This document shows, one piece after another, positions 1-8,765 of a DNA stretch of 64,000 nucleotides. The position numbers and the translations under genes are program-made. Origin of the DNA: Gemmatimonadaceae bacterium. GTDB taxonomy: Bacteria > Gemmatimonadota > Gemmatimonadetes > Gemmatimonadales > Gemmatimonadaceae. Numbering within the stretch: the first letter of the stretch is position 1; each line of letters starts with the position of its first letter. The DNA lies in NCBI GenBank assembly GCA_035633115.1, contig DASQFN010000103.1, forward strand, positions 1-64,000, written 5' to 3'. The notes beneath the pieces are model-generated. The model worked only from the letters and a program-made list of their open reading frames with translations, was not told where the DNA came from and made no database searches.

Positions 1-155
1 CTGACCACATATTCTACGATGCGTCTCGACAATAGCGTGATCCTCGCGCGACATGATGAACGGCGAAACAACTTCCGACCTCCGCGCGAGCCTCGAGAAG
101 GCTCTGGTCTAGTGTGCCGATCTGTGTGCCAACTCAGCCAACCGCAGCGCTCTCC

Positions 156-959
156 TCACGCCAGCGCTTCGCGCGGCAGCTCATCCGCCCGCATCGCGCC
201 CGTCATCACAGCGACCGCATCGCTCATGCTGATCCGCTTCGGATTCAACACCGCCGCCCGCCTGCCGAGCCGCGCTACGTGAATCCGATCGGCGATCTCG
301 AACACGTGCGGGATGTTGTGCGATACCAGCACTACCGACAGACCCTTGTCGCGCACACGCCGGATCAGCTCCAGCACCATCGTGCCTTCCTTCACTCCCA
401 GAGAAGCAGTCGGCTCGTCCATGATGACTACGTGCCGCGCGAACGCGGCGCTCCGCGCAACGGCTACACCCTGGCGCTGGCCCCCCGAAAGCGTTTCGAC
501 CGCCTGAGTCGTCGAGGCGATGCCGATCTTCAGCTCCCGCATGTAGCCAGCGCTCTCGAGCGCCATGCGCTTCTTGTCGAGCATCCGAAGCGCTGTCCCA
601 GCAAGCCCACCGCGGCGAATCTCACGACCTAGAAAGAGATTCTCCGAGATTGACATTGCCGGTGCGACGGCGAGCTCCTGGTAAACCGTCTCGATGCCGG
701 CATGTCGCGCGTCGATCGGCCTGCGGAAGCGAACGTTCCTGCCGTCGAGGACGATCTCGCCGGAATCAGGAATAGTCGCGCCCGAAAGCGCCTTGATGAG
801 TGATGACTTGCCGGCGCCGTTGTCGCCAACAACGGCGAGGATCTCACCAGTACGCAGCTCGAAATCCATTCCGTCGAGGGCAGTCACGTGGCCGTACCGC
901 TTCACCAGCCCGCTAGCCTTCATCACGATGCTCTTCGGAACCGTCTCTGGCGCTGTCAT
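156..959 (-). CDS. Sugar ABC importer, single-domain ATP-binding protein
   Basis: This 267-residue protein is the cytoplasmic ATPase of a carbohydrate ABC importer and should power uptake through the permease encoded just upstream. Walker A (GDNGAGKSS) lies near residues 45-53, the signature LSGGQRQG and Walker B (VVIMDEPTAS) follow in the second half, and a switch histidine is seen in VLVSHN. It has one nucleotide-binding domain, unlike RbsA-type proteins with two, and so resembles the fructose-type FrcA. I start it at 959 because that ATG overlaps the permease stop in an ATGA junction; a longer open frame upstream only shadows the permease. It is the last of three co-oriented genes (binding protein, permease, ATPase). 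The sugar transported cannot be read from sequence. Confidence 0.93.
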   Translation of the reverse strand: MTAPETVPKSIVMKASGLVKRYGHVTALDGMDFELRTGEILAVVGDNGAGKSSLIKALSGATIPDSGEIVLDGRNVRFRRPIDARHAGIETVYQELAVAPAMSISENLFLGREIRRGGLAGTALRMLDKKRMALESAGYMRELKIGIASTTQAVETLSGGQRQGVAVARSAAFARHVVIMDEPTASLGVKEGTMVLELIRRVRDKGLSVVLVSHNIPHVFEIADRIHVARLGRRAAVLNPKRISMSDAVAVMTGAMRADELPREALA

Positions 960-1945
960 CTCCCGCGCCGGCGCGACAACTGGTCGGTGGCGACAGCAAG
1001 AATCACGAGGATACCCGTAACCAGAACCTGGTAGACCGACGACACGCCCATCAGCGTCAGCCCGTTCCGGAATACGCCGACAATCAGTGCGCCAACGAGC
1101 GACCCCAGCACCACGCCGCGGCCGCCGAACAGGCTCGTGCCGCCGAGCACAACAGCGGTGATCGCATCGAGGTTCTCGGTTTGCCCGGCGTTCGGGTCGC
1201 CCACTCCCGTGCGTGCTACCGAAAGAAGAGCGGCGATGCCGTAGAGAGCTCCGGCGAGAACGTACACGCCGAGAAGCACTCGCTGCGTCGCGATGCCGGT
1301 GAGGCGCGCGGCTTCCGGATTGTTGCCCACAGCGTAGACATGCCGCCCAGACGCCGTCTCGCGCAGGCCGAACCAAGCAATGAGATACAAGAGCAGCATC
1401 AACACCACGCCGTACACGACAGACGTGCCGCCGAGCGCGAACGTTCCACCTAGAGCGCTCATCGTCTGGGGAAGCTCGGTGACGGTCTGGGAATTCGAGT
1501 ACAGCTGGGTAATCGCGAAGGCAATGTTCATCGTTCCCAGAGTGACGATGAAAGGCGGGAGCTTGACTGCCGTAACGAGTGCGCCGTTGATCAGGCCGAA
1601 CAGCGTCGTCACGCCGATTCCACAGGCAATCGCCACCGGCACCGGGAGACCGAGCTCCGCCGCGAGCTTTGTCATTACGATGCCGCCTAGCGCCATCACC
1701 ATGCCGCAGGAGAGGTCGACGCCGGCGGTGAGGATGATCAAGGTCTGGCCGATCGCGATCACGCCGACCACCATCACCTGTTGCAGAACCAGCGAAAGGT
1801 TCTCGCCGGTCAGGAAGCGATCGCTCTGCGCGCTGAAGAAAGCGCTCGCGACGAGAAGCGCGAGCAGAGGCCCGACCGTACCAACGGCCGGCAGACGTTC
1901 CCTCCAGTTGTCAGCGAGGCGGCTGCTTATTTCTTCCCGAAGCAC
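956..1945 (-). CDS. Sugar ABC importer, permease (RbsC/FrcC family)
   Basis: The 329-residue hydrophobic protein forms the membrane channel of the sugar importer. About eight to ten membrane segments can be picked out, and the family-typical stretch GQTLIILTAGVDLSCG lies in the first third, with VVLGGTSLFGGRG in the last third. Both are hallmarks of the RbsC branch (BPD_transp_2). The start overlaps the 3' end of the binding-protein gene by 19 bases and its stop overlaps the ATPase start by four, so the three genes should be translated together. Length is normal for the family. Confidence 0.93.
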   Translation of the reverse strand: MLREEISSRLADNWRERLPAVGTVGPLLALLVASAFFSAQSDRFLTGENLSLVLQQVMVVGVIAIGQTLIILTAGVDLSCGMVMALGGIVMTKLAAELGLPVPVAIACGIGVTTLFGLINGALVTAVKLPPFIVTLGTMNIAFAITQLYSNSQTVTELPQTMSALGGTFALGGTSVVYGVVLMLLLYLIAWFGLRETASGRHVYAVGNNPEAARLTGIATQRVLLGVYVLAGALYGIAALLSVARTGVGDPNAGQTENLDAITAVVLGGTSLFGGRGVVLGSLVGALIVGVFRNGLTLMGVSSVYQVLVTGILVILAVATDQLSRRRGR

Positions 1946-2934
1946 AGCTCCAGACCGGTCCTGACATCCTTGCTTTCTACGCCCTTCACGGGCTTCGCCG
2001 CAATGAGCGCGACACCGGTGTCTGTATAACCGCTCGGCTTCCTGCCGGTCTTGATAAACGCGGCGCCTGCTGCGACTCCGAGGGCCGCCATCTTCAGCGG
2101 ATACTGCTGCGCAGTTGCGGCAATGCGGCCGGCACCCACGTCCCTGACGCCGTCGCAGCCGCCATCGACCGAGACAATGACGACGCCCCTTTCCTTACGG
2201 GCCGCCCTCAGCGCCTTGTACGCTCCGGCCGCCGTGGGTTCGTTGATCGTATAGACGAGGTTGATGTCGGGATTCTTCTGAAGGCAGTTCTCCATCGCTG
2301 TCTGCCCCCTCGTCTGGCTCCCGTAGCTGTCGGCCATGCAGACGACCTCCGCTGGTCTGCCAAGCGTATTGCTCCTCGCGTCGGGTGCCGCGAGACCCAA
2401 TCCCCTCAGAAAACCGTTGTGTCGCTGAGCACCCACCGGATGTCCAGGGAGCAGGTCGAGCGTAGCGATCCTCGCACGCCTTCCTCCAAGCGCGCCCTTC
2501 GCGTACTGGCCGATTAGTAACCCCGCCCTGTAATTGTCGCTGGCGAAAAGCGCGTCGGTGGCGGTCACCGGGTCGGTGGGACTGTCGAGCGCGATCACGA
2601 GCACGCCTTTGGAGCGCGCCTTTCTGATCGCGGGCACAATGGCCTTGGAGTCGCTCACTGTGATGAGAATGACCTTCGCGCCGGCCGCGATCATGTTCTC
2701 CATCGCAGTGACCTGCGCAGCGTTGTCGCCGTCGTGCTTGCCTGCGCCGGACAACAGTCGCACACCATTCGATTTCGCGGCGGCCTGCGCGCCTTCCTTC
2801 ATCTTCACGAAAAACGGGTTGGTATCTGTCTTCGTGATGAGACCGATCACTGGCGCCGTGCCCTGAGCGATAGCCACGCCGGCGGTGATCGGCGCGAACA
2901 GTACGGCGATAAGCGCGGCACGGTGCAATCGCAT
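1927..2934 (-). CDS. Sugar ABC importer, periplasmic binding protein
   Basis: This 335-residue secreted protein should capture the sugar for the permease. It begins with an N-terminal signal peptide (MRLHRAALIAVLFAPITAG, cleavage likely after AIA-Q). The mature part has the layout of Peripla_BP_4 ribose/galactose binders: GLITKTDTNPFFVKMKEG near the start, then ALDSPTDP and VYTINEPTAAGAYKAL. The ATG at 2934 is chosen because it opens the signal peptide; an upstream extension to 3150 reads through another gene remnant in a different frame. It is the first gene of the importer and starts 11 bases after the stop of the gluconate dehydrogenase subunit-3 remnant, suggesting that both were once one operon. 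Confidence 0.92.
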   Translation of the reverse strand: MRLHRAALIAVLFAPITAGVAIAQGTAPVIGLITKTDTNPFFVKMKEGAQAAAKSNGVRLLSGAGKHDGDNAAQVTAMENMIAAGAKVILITVSDSKAIVPAIRKARSKGVLVIALDSPTDPVTATDALFASDNYRAGLLIGQYAKGALGGRRARIATLDLLPGHPVGAQRHNGFLRGLGLAAPDARSNTLGRPAEVVCMADSYGSQTRGQTAMENCLQKNPDINLVYTINEPTAAGAYKALRAARKERGVVIVSVDGGCDGVRDVGAGRIAATAQQYPLKMAALGVAAGAAFIKTGRKPSGYTDTGVALIAAKPVKGVESKDVRTGLELCFGKK

Positions 2935-2945
2935 CGGACTCACCC

Positions 2946-3169
2946 CTATGCGTGCGACGTCCAGGAGAGCTCGCGCGGCTTGTGCGGAAGGCACGGGTCG
3001 AACCGTCCGGGCGACTCGGCATACCGTTGCGCCTTCGTATAGCCGATCTCCGAGGTGAAGTAGCCGAGCAGCGCGAGCTCCTTCATCATGCGGAAGTAGT
3101 GGCTCGGATCGCCCAGCCGCCGGATATCCCGGACCCCACGACAATTGCATCGTACGCTGACGATTGCAC
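2946..3169 (-). pseudogene. Remnant: GMC oxidoreductase N-terminus joined to gluconate 2-dehydrogenase subunit 3 C-terminus
   Basis: A ribosome site (GGAGG at 3174-3178, minus strand) and a GTG start at 3169 open a frame reading AYDAIVVGSGISGGWA, the FAD-binding start of GMC oxidoreductases. This frame stops after 27 residues. In another frame, from about 3117 down to the TAG at 2946, the sequence reads HYFRMMKELALLGYFTSEIG and then YAESPGRFDPC, typical of the C-terminal end of gluconate 2-dehydrogenase subunit 3. These two families usually work as partners (flavin subunit and small subunit). I infer a deletion that removed most of both genes and joined them out of frame near 3110-3125. Family recognition is from memory of motifs, without alignment. 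Confidence 0.75.
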
Positions 3170-3339
3170 TATTCCTCCGTGATCGTGTGACGCTGGTGGG
3201 CCTGACGAATGCCACTCCCGGAGCGGCAGGGCGATGGGACGGCGCGTATCCAATATGCCGTCGAATCCGCGCGATGGCGACGAGCGACCCGTCGCTGAGT
3301 TCTTACAGAGGAACATTCAGGGAGCCAGATTCAGCCCTC

Positions 3340-4557
3340 GTGAAAATCGCAAGGTATGCGCTGCTCGCCACGATTCTCGGATGCGGCGACCGGAGCGCGA
3401 CAATCTGGGCTCGAGGCGAATCGGGCTTTACGCCCTCAGGAACGATTCGCCTCGAGCCGGTTGGCAGTGGTCTCAGGCGGCCAGTTTACGTGACGGCACC
3501 GATGGGCGACGCACGGTTGTTCGTTGTGGAGCAGGCGGGCGTCATTCGCGTGGTGAAGGACGGCGCGGTGCTGCCTCGGCCTTTCCTCGACATCGTGTCG
3601 CTCGTGCACAGCGATGCAGAGCAGGGCCTGCTCAGCATGGCGTTCCATCCCGATTTCAATTCCAACGGATACTTCTTCGTCTACTTTCTCGATCGTACCC
3701 GCCATATCCGCATCGAGCGCTTTCGCGTAAGTCCGGATCCCGATGTGGCCGATGCTGAGAGCAGGAGAACGCTCCTCTCGATCGACAAACCCGGATGGGA
3801 GCACAACGGCGGGCTGGTGAAGTTTGGTTCTGATGGCATGCTCTACATCGGAACCGGAGACGGTGGAAACACGAGAAAGCTTTCGCGCAACGCGCAGGAT
3901 CCGCGATCCCTGCTCGGAAAAATTCTCAGGCTCGACGTCGACGATGAAGCGGGCTACACAATCCCGGCCGGGAACGCGTTCCGTACGCCTGAAGGCGGGC
4001 GCCCGGAGATCTGGGCGAGAGGACTTCGTAATCCGTGGCGCTTCGCCTTCGACAGCGCGACCGGCGCGGCGTACGTCGCCGACGTCGGCCAGTATCACCG
4101 CGAGGAAGTGAACGTCATCGCGTCCGATCGCGGCGGCGCCAACTTCGGCTGGAATATGATGGAGGCCGGGGCATGTTACGAAGCCTTCGGCAAAGCGCGG
4201 GTCGGCACGATGTACTGGAAGCTCACGCGCGTTTTCGGGCGTATTCCGCTTTGCGGGACGAGTGGCCTCGTTTTGCCGGCGGTGGAGTACGCTCACTCGG
4301 TGAAAGGCTGCGCAGTGATAGGAGGCGCGGTTTACCGCGGTCGTCGCGTTCCGGTATTAGCCGGGCACTACATGTTCTCCGACTTCTGCGGCCAATGGTT
4401 GCGCACGTTCAGGTACGCGAACGGCAGCGCCGGTGAGAAACGCGAGTGGAAGGTGGGGGATATCGGCCAGGTCGTGTCGTTCGGCGAGGACGGAGCCGGC
4501 GAGATGTACATCATTGCCGACAAAGGCGTATTCCGGATCACAGGGCTGGCGAAATAG
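3340..4557 (+). CDS. PQQ-dependent sugar (glucose/sorbosone-type) dehydrogenase, lipoprotein
   Basis: A 405-residue protein of the soluble-type PQQ sugar dehydrogenase family, a six-bladed propeller that oxidises aldoses at the cell surface or periplasm. Family motifs are clear: PVYVTAPMGDARLFVVEQAG, then LLSMAFHPDF, HNGGLVKFGSDGMLYIGTGD, GLRNPWRFAFD and NFGWNMMEA. The GTG start at 3340 is preferred because it opens a lipoprotein signal (VKIARYALLATILGC, lipobox ILGC with Cys at residue 15); an in-frame upstream extension to 3145 looks noncoding. A paralogue lies at 22523-23674. The next gene starts immediately after its stop. Whether the substrate is really a sugar is unproven; the family is broad. 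Confidence 0.88.
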   Translation: MKIARYALLATILGCGDRSATIWARGESGFTPSGTIRLEPVGSGLRRPVYVTAPMGDARLFVVEQAGVIRVVKDGAVLPRPFLDIVSLVHSDAEQGLLSMAFHPDFNSNGYFFVYFLDRTRHIRIERFRVSPDPDVADAESRRTLLSIDKPGWEHNGGLVKFGSDGMLYIGTGDGGNTRKLSRNAQDPRSLLGKILRLDVDDEAGYTIPAGNAFRTPEGGRPEIWARGLRNPWRFAFDSATGAAYVADVGQYHREEVNVIASDRGGANFGWNMMEAGACYEAFGKARVGTMYWKLTRVFGRIPLCGTSGLVLPAVEYAHSVKGCAVIGGAVYRGRRVPVLAGHYMFSDFCGQWLRTFRYANGSAGEKREWKVGDIGQVVSFGEDGAGEMYIIADKGVFRITGLAK

Positions 4558-6291
4558 ATGAACCGTCGTCACGGCCATGAAGCCAGCCACTCGAAACCGA
4601 ACTTGAAAGGCCGCGACGACTTCGCGACGTCTGACGCGCGAAGCTACAACGCTTTGCTCGTTGCACTCGTTGCCCTTGCGCTCGCGTTGCGTCTGCCCGG
4701 CTTCAACGAAAGCCTCTGGTACGACGAGCTGTGGTCCACGCGAGTGATCCTCAGCAGCGTGGAAGCACTGATGCGCGTGATCGGCACGGACCCCCATCCG
4801 CCCTTCTACCCGGTCATCATGTTCATCTGGATCCGGATCTTCGGTGATTCGGAAATCTCGGTGCGGATGCTTCCCCTCATGTGCGGGCTGCTGACGATAG
4901 TTCTCACGGCGCGGCTCGCAGCTGCCTACAGCGGACCGCGCGCCGCTCCAGTGGCTGCTCTCATCATGGCGATATCGCCGGCACACATCTGGTATTCGCA
5001 GGAGGCACGGCAATACTCGTTGCTCCTGCTGCTACTCACATCCTGCACGTGGGCATTTCACAAGATCCGGCAGTCGCACGCGAGACGGTGGTATGCCGCC
5101 TACGCGATACTCGCACTGTGCCTGGTCCTGACACACTACTTCGCCATCGCGTACGTCTTCGCATTCACACTCCTGGCATTGCCAGACCGCCGGGCTCGGA
5201 CTCGCATGCTCGGTATTGTCGGAGCGATCGCGTGTGTGCTAGCCACTTATCTCGCGGTACGATGGCGCTTCGCGGCTCTCCAGGCGCAGCTCGGGCATCT
5301 TCGCGGATTTGGAATCGCTGAGCTCTGGAAGCTGATGTTCGAGTGGTACGTAACGGGCGGCGCACTGGGGCGACCGGAGCATCGCGTGTTCCCGGTACAA
5401 CTCGGTGTACTGGTGGTGCAGCTCGTGCTTCTCGCGCTGGTCGTTCGAGGTCTCAACCGCGCCGAGGTAGCGCCCGTTCCGACTGCGTCTCCCGAACCCC
5501 GCTGGGATCGGCTGGCGCGCCGGTGGGAGCTCACACTGCTGCTCATGGTCCTCCCCGTCGCACTGCTCACGCTCGGGCTGCTCGGAGCGAAGCGGTTCTA
5601 CATCGAGAGGAGTGCAATTTCCGGGTTGCCTTTCTTTGCCATCGCGCTGGGCATCGGTGCGACATCATTTCGCTCGGCCCGATGGCGTGCACTGAGCGTG
5701 GGACTCATCGCAGGTTTCGGCATAGTCGTACTCGCCAACTACTACGCCAAGGCCGATAGGGCGACCGTCGGGCTGGCGCATCCCGACTGGCGCGCGGCAG
5801 CGCAATGGATACGGCGCCAGAAGTCGCCCTCGCAAAGGCCCGTGGTTGTGATCTCGATACGGCCGGCTGTCGAGCTCCTTTACTACGACAGCGGATTCGG
5901 CTTGGCCGAGCGGGGCCAGCTGGGCGGCGCCTCGGCTCCGCCGGCGGATGAACGGGAAGCCCGCAGTATTCGAGGGCGATTAAAGCGAAGGTTCCCAATC
6001 ACAGTTGATTCCCTGCGCGGCACGAGGGGCCGCATTTACCACCTGCCGGCGCCCGACGTCTCACGGATCAAATCCATCCTCGATCGCGAGGAGGCATCTG
6101 AGTTCTTTGTCGTAACCAACCGGTTCATCACTGAGAGAGATCGCCTCAGGGATGCGATCGCGGCGGACCAGTCTTTCAACGTCGAGGCCATCTTCGAGCC
6201 CAGGGGGCTCCGATTACTGCGAGTGCGGGAAATCGCAGCCGCGCCTCAGCCTGAGCCATTCACGAATTCCAGGAGCGAGCCTTCAGGATAG
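4558..6291 (+). CDS. GT39-like (ArnT/PMT-type) membrane glycosyltransferase
   Basis: This 577-residue protein starts on the base after the preceding TAG, so it is probably translated by coupling with the PQQ dehydrogenase gene. It has an N-terminal cytoplasmic tail, about ten membrane segments and a soluble C-terminal part from about residue 400. The first outer loop carries SLWYDELWSTR with the acidic pair expected for GT-C enzymes, followed by TDPHPPFYPVIMFIW and later WYSQEARQYSLLLLL, all typical of the Dolichyl-phosphate-mannose-type transferase superfamily (PMT_2). Such enzymes move a sugar from a polyprenyl-phosphate donor to a lipid or protein in the periplasm. Donor and acceptor cannot be read from sequence. 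Confidence 0.8.
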   Translation: MNRRHGHEASHSKPNLKGRDDFATSDARSYNALLVALVALALALRLPGFNESLWYDELWSTRVILSSVEALMRVIGTDPHPPFYPVIMFIWIRIFGDSEISVRMLPLMCGLLTIVLTARLAAAYSGPRAAPVAALIMAISPAHIWYSQEARQYSLLLLLLTSCTWAFHKIRQSHARRWYAAYAILALCLVLTHYFAIAYVFAFTLLALPDRRARTRMLGIVGAIACVLATYLAVRWRFAALQAQLGHLRGFGIAELWKLMFEWYVTGGALGRPEHRVFPVQLGVLVVQLVLLALVVRGLNRAEVAPVPTASPEPRWDRLARRWELTLLLMVLPVALLTLGLLGAKRFYIERSAISGLPFFAIALGIGATSFRSARWRALSVGLIAGFGIVVLANYYAKADRATVGLAHPDWRAAAQWIRRQKSPSQRPVVVISIRPAVELLYYDSGFGLAERGQLGGASAPPADEREARSIRGRLKRRFPITVDSLRGTRGRIYHLPAPDVSRIKSILDREEASEFFVVTNRFITERDRLRDAIAADQSFNVEAIFEPRGLRLLRVREIAAAPQPEPFTNSRSEPSG

Positions 6292-6429
6292 GAGACGAGA
6301 ACGACAATGCCGGGAATAGAGGACAGACGAGCCGTCGGATTTCCAGCGCGTTGGTCCACAACGAGCAAGTCTCGATGCGTGCTGTTTGAGGGAGGGGAAT
6401 GGACGCAGTCACGGTGCCGCGGGATTCGC

Positions 6430-6876
6430 TCACTTCGCTAGGGGGCCGTGTGTCTCGATCGGTCCATCCGCGGAGAGGTCGTCAAGCGTCACGGGCCTGA
6501 ACATCAAATCGATCGCAAGCCATATTGTCTTTGAGAACGGATAGCAGATTATCACTCCCGCGGAGAGAACCACCACGCCGCCCCATTGAATCAAGTCCCA
6601 CGGCGGATCCGGCCATGTCATCAGGAGAATTGCGACGAACCCAACGGCGAAAAACGTCTCGACGAAGATGAGCGCAACCATGTACGCGCCGAGGTAGTAG
6701 TCGCCTTCGCCTCGCTCGAGCCACAAGCCGCACTCGGGACATCGCTGACGCAGCTTCCCAAAGGAAGCAAATAAGTTTTTCGCGCCGCAGTTCGGGCAAC
6801 GAAGCCGAAGCGCGCGGCCAAGCAATCGCGTCACTCTTCGAAGGGTGAGCCCCGATTCTCCGAGCGTCTCGGGCAT
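6430..6876 (-). CDS. DUF983 family zinc-ribbon membrane protein
   Basis: A 148-residue protein with two CxxC pairs in its N-terminal third (CPNCGAKNLF and CPECGLWLERGEGDYYLGAY), which should form a zinc ribbon, followed by two membrane segments. This matches the DUF983 family, whose function is unknown to me. The start at 6876 is supported by a strong ribosome site, GAGGGAGAAATA before the ATG; the frame continues upstream to 7167 but without family features. It is a single gene, divergent from the MFS transporter on its right. Confidence 0.85.
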   Translation of the reverse strand: MPETLGESGLTLRRVTRLLGRALRLRCPNCGAKNLFASFGKLRQRCPECGLWLERGEGDYYLGAYMVALIFVETFFAVGFVAILLMTWPDPPWDLIQWGGVVVLSAGVIICYPFSKTIWLAIDLMFRPVTLDDLSADGPIETHGPLAK

Positions 6877-7007
6877 TATTTCTCCCTCAGGCGATGGAGA
6901 ATAAGTATGGCACGGCGCAAGCCGACAGAGCTGCGACCGAGAAAACCCCAGATCCGAAATATGTGACTTTCCAGGTTCACCCTGGAGCGCCGAGCTAAGT
7001 TTTGCGA

Positions 7008-8243
7008 ATGGAGCCGGATACTCACCCCAGCAGATGGCGCCTGCTTGCCCTGCTCTCGACGGCTGAGCTGCTCGGCATGTCGCTGTGGTTTGCGGCAAGC
7101 GCCGTATCGCCACAGCTAAGCGCTCTCTGGAATCTGGATGCCGAGCAGGCGGGGTGGCTGACAACAATCGTGCAGTTCGGGTTTGTGACAGGCACCGCGC
7201 TCACCGCCGCGCTCAATCTTGCCGACATCCTGCCGTCGCGCCTCCTCTTCGCTTCGGCTGCGCTGGCCGGAGCCATTGCAAATGCGGCCGTGCTCGCGGC
7301 CGGGGGCTTTCGCTCAGCGCTCGTTCTGAGATTTCTCACCGGTGTTTTTCTCGCCGGCGTTTATCCGCCCGCCATGAAGATGATCGCCACATGGTTCAAG
7401 GCGCAGCGAGGACTGGCGATCGGCACAGTCGTGGGCGCTCTGACCATCGGTAAGGCGACTCCATACCTGGTGCATGCGATACCAGGCGTCGGAGTGCGTC
7501 CCGTCGTTCTCACTGCGTCAGCCGGTGCAGTCATCGCAGCACTTCTCGTCGCTTTTTGGTATCGCGAAGGGCCGTACCCGTTTGCGGCTCGTCCTTTTTC
7601 GTGGTCGCTTGTCGCGCAAGTCGTCAGGGTTCGCGAGTGGCGTCTCGCCACCGGGGGCTACCTGGGCCACATGTTCGAGCTATACGCGTTCTGGACATGG
7701 ATTCCGGCGTTTCTTGCGGCGAGCGCGGCCGCAATGGTCGCGGAGAGTCGGCCCGGCAGTGAGGCGGTCTCATTGATCGCGTTCGGAGCAATCGCGGTAG
7801 GCGGCGCTGGCTGCGTGTGGGGCGGATTGGTCGCGGATCGAATCGGACGCGAGCGGCTGGTTACAATCGCTCTCGCGGCCAGTGGAACATGCTGTCTTCT
7901 CGTCGGGTTTCTTTTTGGCGCATCGATGTGGGTGCTGGCCCCGCTTGCCCTTGTATGGGGCTTTTTTGTAGTCGCGGACAGCGCACAGTTCAGCGCTCTC
8001 GTCACCGAATCGGTCCCGCCGCACGCAGTCGGGACAGCGCTCACGATTCAGACCTCGATAGGATTTCTGCTGACGATGCTTCCCATGCAGATTGTGCCGG
8101 CGCTCGCCCGCCAGGGTGGCTGGCGGTGGTCATTCGCCATTCTGTCCCTCGGCCCCGCCGCCGGGATCTGGGCGGTCAGGCGGCTTGTGCGCTCGCGACG
8201 TCCCTCCCGCTCAGCGATGCCCTCCATTGCCGGTAGCCCATGA
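7008..8243 (+). CDS. MFS transporter
   Basis: The 411-residue protein has about twelve membrane segments and the weak motifs of the major facilitator superfamily, for example GGLVADRIGRERLVT between the two halves and FLTGVFLAGVYPPAMKMIAT in the first half. Cyanate/nitrate-type or general drug/metabolite porters share this look, so the substrate is open. The ATG at 7008 is preferred over a TTG six bases earlier. No Shine-Dalgarno is seen; instead TAAGTT (6996-7001) lies six bases before the ATG, which would suit a leaderless transcript. Its 3' end overlaps the convergent pnuC gene by 68 bases. Confidence 0.85.
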   Translation: MEPDTHPSRWRLLALLSTAELLGMSLWFAASAVSPQLSALWNLDAEQAGWLTTIVQFGFVTGTALTAALNLADILPSRLLFASAALAGAIANAAVLAAGGFRSALVLRFLTGVFLAGVYPPAMKMIATWFKAQRGLAIGTVVGALTIGKATPYLVHAIPGVGVRPVVLTASAGAVIAALLVAFWYREGPYPFAARPFSWSLVAQVVRVREWRLATGGYLGHMFELYAFWTWIPAFLAASAAAMVAESRPGSEAVSLIAFGAIAVGGAGCVWGGLVADRIGRERLVTIALAASGTCCLLVGFLFGASMWVLAPLALVWGFFVVADSAQFSALVTESVPPHAVGTALTIQTSIGFLLTMLPMQIVPALARQGGWRWSFAILSLGPAAGIWAVRRLVRSRRPSRSAMPSIAGSP

Positions 8244-8760
8244 CGGACAGCACGAGGAAGACGAGATAGAGTCCCGCAGTGGGGTAAAGCGCCCTGGAGA
8301 TGAACATCCCGATGTAAACGACGTCCACGGCTACCCAGACGATCCAGTTCTCGAGCAGCTTCTTCGTCATCATCCACTGGGCAACGAGGCTGGTGCTGGT
8401 GGTCAGTGAGTCGAGGTAGGGAAGTGCGGCATTCGTCGTGCGATGGAGAACGGTTCCAAGCAGAAGGGCAAAGGACACCCCGATGCACACCAGAATGACC
8501 GCGAGCTTCGGCGGGGTTCGCGATACCTTCAGCTCGGTTCGGTTTTTTCCACCGTAGAGCCATTGATACCAGCCATAAAACGAGACGATGACGTAAATCA
8601 CCTGCAGGCCCATGTCAGCGTACAGCCGGGAAGCGTGAAACACGAAGGTGTATAAGCCGACATTCACGATCGCGGTCGGCCAGCTCCAGATGTTCTGCCT
8701 CACGCTGAGATACACGCTGACGACCCCGAAAAATGCCGCGACATACTCGAGCGTGTTCAT
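8176..8760 (-). CDS. pnuC: PnuC-type nicotinamide riboside (or related vitamin) transporter
   Basis: This 194-residue membrane protein has about seven helices and the PnuC hallmarks: YLSVRQNIWSWPTAIVNVGLY near the start (the Trp-rich substrate path) and a second-half repeat around TKKLLENWIVWVAVDVVYIG. PnuC proteins take up nicotinamide riboside for NAD synthesis by facilitated diffusion; relatives carry thiamine or riboflavin. No kinase partner such as NadR is in the window. A GAGG stretch eight bases before the ATG can serve as ribosome site. The start codon lies only five bases from the start of the divergent dipeptidase gene, and the 3' end overlaps the MFS gene. Confidence 0.9.
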   Translation of the reverse strand: MNTLEYVAAFFGVVSVYLSVRQNIWSWPTAIVNVGLYTFVFHASRLYADMGLQVIYVIVSFYGWYQWLYGGKNRTELKVSRTPPKLAVILVCIGVSFALLLGTVLHRTTNAALPYLDSLTTSTSLVAQWMMTKKLLENWIVWVAVDVVYIGMFISRALYPTAGLYLVFLVLSVMGYRQWRASLSGRDVASAQAA

Positions 8761-8765
8761 ATGAG

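Noticed and set aside
1-54. Possible start of a minus-strand gene (ATG at 54, reading MSREDHAIVETH to the window edge)
   Set aside because: Only 18 codons are visible, with no good ribosome site; cannot be judged without the sequence to the left.
6307-6441. 44-residue open frame after the glycosyltransferase gene, with AGGAGA upstream
   Set aside because: Overlaps the end of the DUF983 gene on the other strand and has no recognisable sequence; too weak to call.
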